From the NCBI RefSeq assembly GCF_002940665.1, contig NZ_MIGY01000002.1, positions 310,001 through 374,000 of the forward strand: a stretch of DNA of 64,000 nucleotides. Reading direction: 5' to 3'. A model generated the notes under the pieces. It saw only the letters and a program-made list of their open reading frames with translations. It had not been told where the DNA came from and did not search any database. Positions 62,871 to 64,000 of this stretch are shown in pieces (position 1 is the first letter of the stretch; each line of letters starts with the position of its first letter). The translations under genes were made by a program, and so were the position numbers. This DNA comes from Xanthomonas arboricola (GTDB lineage: Bacteria; Pseudomonadota; Gammaproteobacteria; Xanthomonadales; Xanthomonadaceae).

Positions 62871-64000
62871 ATGACCATCAAAACCCTAGCCCTGCAATGC
62901 CGTGATGCCGCGCAAGTGCTGTCGCAACTGTCCGCGTCTGCCAAACAGGCCTTGCTGGAGGCGATGGCGGCCGCGCTGGAACAGGATGCGGCGCTGATCC
63001 TGGCGGCCAATGCGCGCGATCTGGAGGCGGCGCGCGCGAAGGGGGTGGGGACCGCAATGCTGGATCGTCTGGCGCTGGACGGCGGGCGCCTGGCCGGCAT
63101 CGCCGCAGCCTTGCGCGAAGTTGCGCAGTTGCCCGATCCGGTCGGGCAGGTCACGCGCCAGGACATCCGCCCCAATGGCATCGTGGTGCAGAAGGTGCGC
63201 GTGCCGCTGGGGGTGATCGCGATGATCTACGAAGCGCGCCCGAATGTGACTGCAGATGCGGCAGCGCTGTGCATCAAGGCCGGCAATGGCGTGATCCTGC
63301 GTGGCGGCTCGGAAGCGATCCACTCCAACACCGCGATTGCGCGTGCCCTGCAGCGCGCCTTGCGCGAGGCCGGCGTGCCGGAAGCGGCGTTGACGCTGGT
63401 CGAGGATCTGCGCCGCGAGACCATGCTGGAACTGCTGCAACTCAGCGATATCGTCGATCTGGCGATCCCGCGTGGCGGCGAGGGCCTGATCCGCTTCGTC
63501 GCCGAGCATGCGCGCGTGCCGGTGATCAAGCATTACAAGGGCGTGTGCCATCTGTTCGTGGATGCATCGGCCAACGTGGACCTGGCCGTGCGGCTGTTGG
63601 TCGATGGCAAGGCCAGCCGGCCGTCGGCCTGCAATGCGCTGGAGACCTTGCTGGTGCATGCCGACATTGCCGCACGCTTCCTGCCGATGGCCGCGCAGGC
63701 CCTGCGCGAACGTCACGTGGAGTTGCGTGGCGATGCGGCAACGCGCGCACTGCTGCCCGACGTCGCGGCCGCCAGTGACGACGACTACGCCGCTGAATTC
63801 CTCGACCTGATCCTGGCGATCCGCGTGGTGCCGGACCTGGATGCCGCGCTGGCGCATATCCGTCAGTACGGCTCCGACCACACCGAGGTGATCGCCACGC
63901 AGGACGCCGCCAACGGCGAGCAGTTCGTGCAGTCGCTGCGCTCGGCCGTGGTGATGGTCAACGCGTCCTCGCGTTTCTCCGACGGCGGCGAGCTCGGCCT
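62871..64000 (+). CDS. proA: Gamma-glutamyl phosphate reductase (3' end cut by window edge)
   Basis: Second step of proline synthesis, NADPH-dependent. The visible 376 codons start [17 protein letters not shown] and include [31 protein letters not shown], the catalytic cysteine in [12 protein letters not shown] and [15 protein letters not shown]. The window ends at [13 protein letters not shown], about 40 residues before the usual C-terminus. There is only a weak ribosome-binding site (CCTCCA region), because the upstream sequence is the right arm of the inverted repeat. Confidence 0.95.
   Translation, partial: MTIKTLALQCRDAAQVLSQLSASAKQALLEAMAAALEQDAALILAANARDLEAARAKGVGTAMLDRLALDGGRLAGIAAALREVAQLPDPVGQVTRQDIRPNGIVVQKVRVPLGVIAMIYEARPNVTADAAALCIKAGNGVILRGGSEAIHSNTAIARALQRALREAGVPEAALTLVEDLRRETMLELLQLSDIVDLAIPRGGEGLIRFVAEHARVPVIKHYKGVCHLFVDASANVDLAVRLLVDGKASRPSACNALETLLVHADIAARFLPMAAQALRERHVELRGDAATRALLPDVAAASDDDYAAEFLDLILAIRVVPDLDAALAHIRQYGSDHTEVIATQDAANGEQFVQSLRSAVVMVNASSRFSDGGELG

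Overview
The window is a continuous stretch of chromosome from a high-GC gammaproteobacterium that I place in Xanthomonas. The basis is gene content and family-level hallmarks. These include a 689-residue FimX-like protein with a degenerate QAF/EAL domain, an arginine pathway that runs through N-acetylornithine carbamoyltransferase and a fused N-acetylglutamate synthase-kinase, GTAGGAGCG-type REP elements, and GGGATTGGGGATT-type intergenic repeats. The species is not resolved. There is no prophage, insertion sequence, CRISPR array, rRNA or tRNA that I can see. Both edges cut genes: xseA on the left and proA on the right.

Layout. 1-9.95 kb holds xseA(-) and queG(-), which diverges from nnrD-tsaE, then amiC, then mutL with a DUF1684 lipoprotein and a TraB/GumN-like protein. 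10-12.5 kb is a minus-strand set: phaB, phaR (polyhydroxyalkanoate metabolism) and gluQ. htpX converges on fimX at a perfect 19-bp bidirectional terminator. fimX, an HI0933-like flavoprotein and yaeQ lie on the minus strand, followed by a remnant of yaiI. 17.6-27 kb carries cspA, a GST, an esterase-like lipoprotein, selO, apt, dbpA and uup, and a barnase/barstar toxin-inhibitor pair. sodA follows, with three 157-bp tandem repeats behind it. 28-34 kb holds suhB and trmJ, a PhnD-like binding protein coupled to a membrane GGDEF-EAL protein, then epmB diverging from efp, its substrate gene. 35-40 kb holds a methylthioadenosine deaminase-type amidohydrolase, ubiG, gph, a phytoene synthase-like protein and an FMN split-barrel stress protein.

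40.8-47 kb is a long minus-strand run: yidD, pyrC and an M23 peptidase, then an ethanolamine module (eat-eutB-eutC). It is followed by an unusual DksA (plus strand), an MFS transporter with sufE, and cysS.

52.5-64 kb is an arginine/proline supercluster on the plus strand: argF', argG, argE', argB/A, a GNAT gene, argC, argH, a cupin, a YciI-like gene, proB and proA. The arginine genes describe a complete acetylated route from glutamate to arginine, and proB/proA draw on the same glutamate pool.

The most interesting feature is upstream of argF'. A 33-residue ORF with four arginine codons (three within four codons) is followed by a strong intrinsic terminator. The last codons of the ORF can pair with the terminator's 5' arm, which is the layout of a ribosome-mediated attenuator, here for arginine. 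Other points of note are a DksA with a histone H1-like lysine/alanine/proline tail and three of four zinc cysteines missing, an inverted repeat that supplies both the end of argF' and the start of argG, a perfect 32-bp inverted repeat between proB and proA, and a TGC/GCA dyad between the probable -35 and -10 of phaR.
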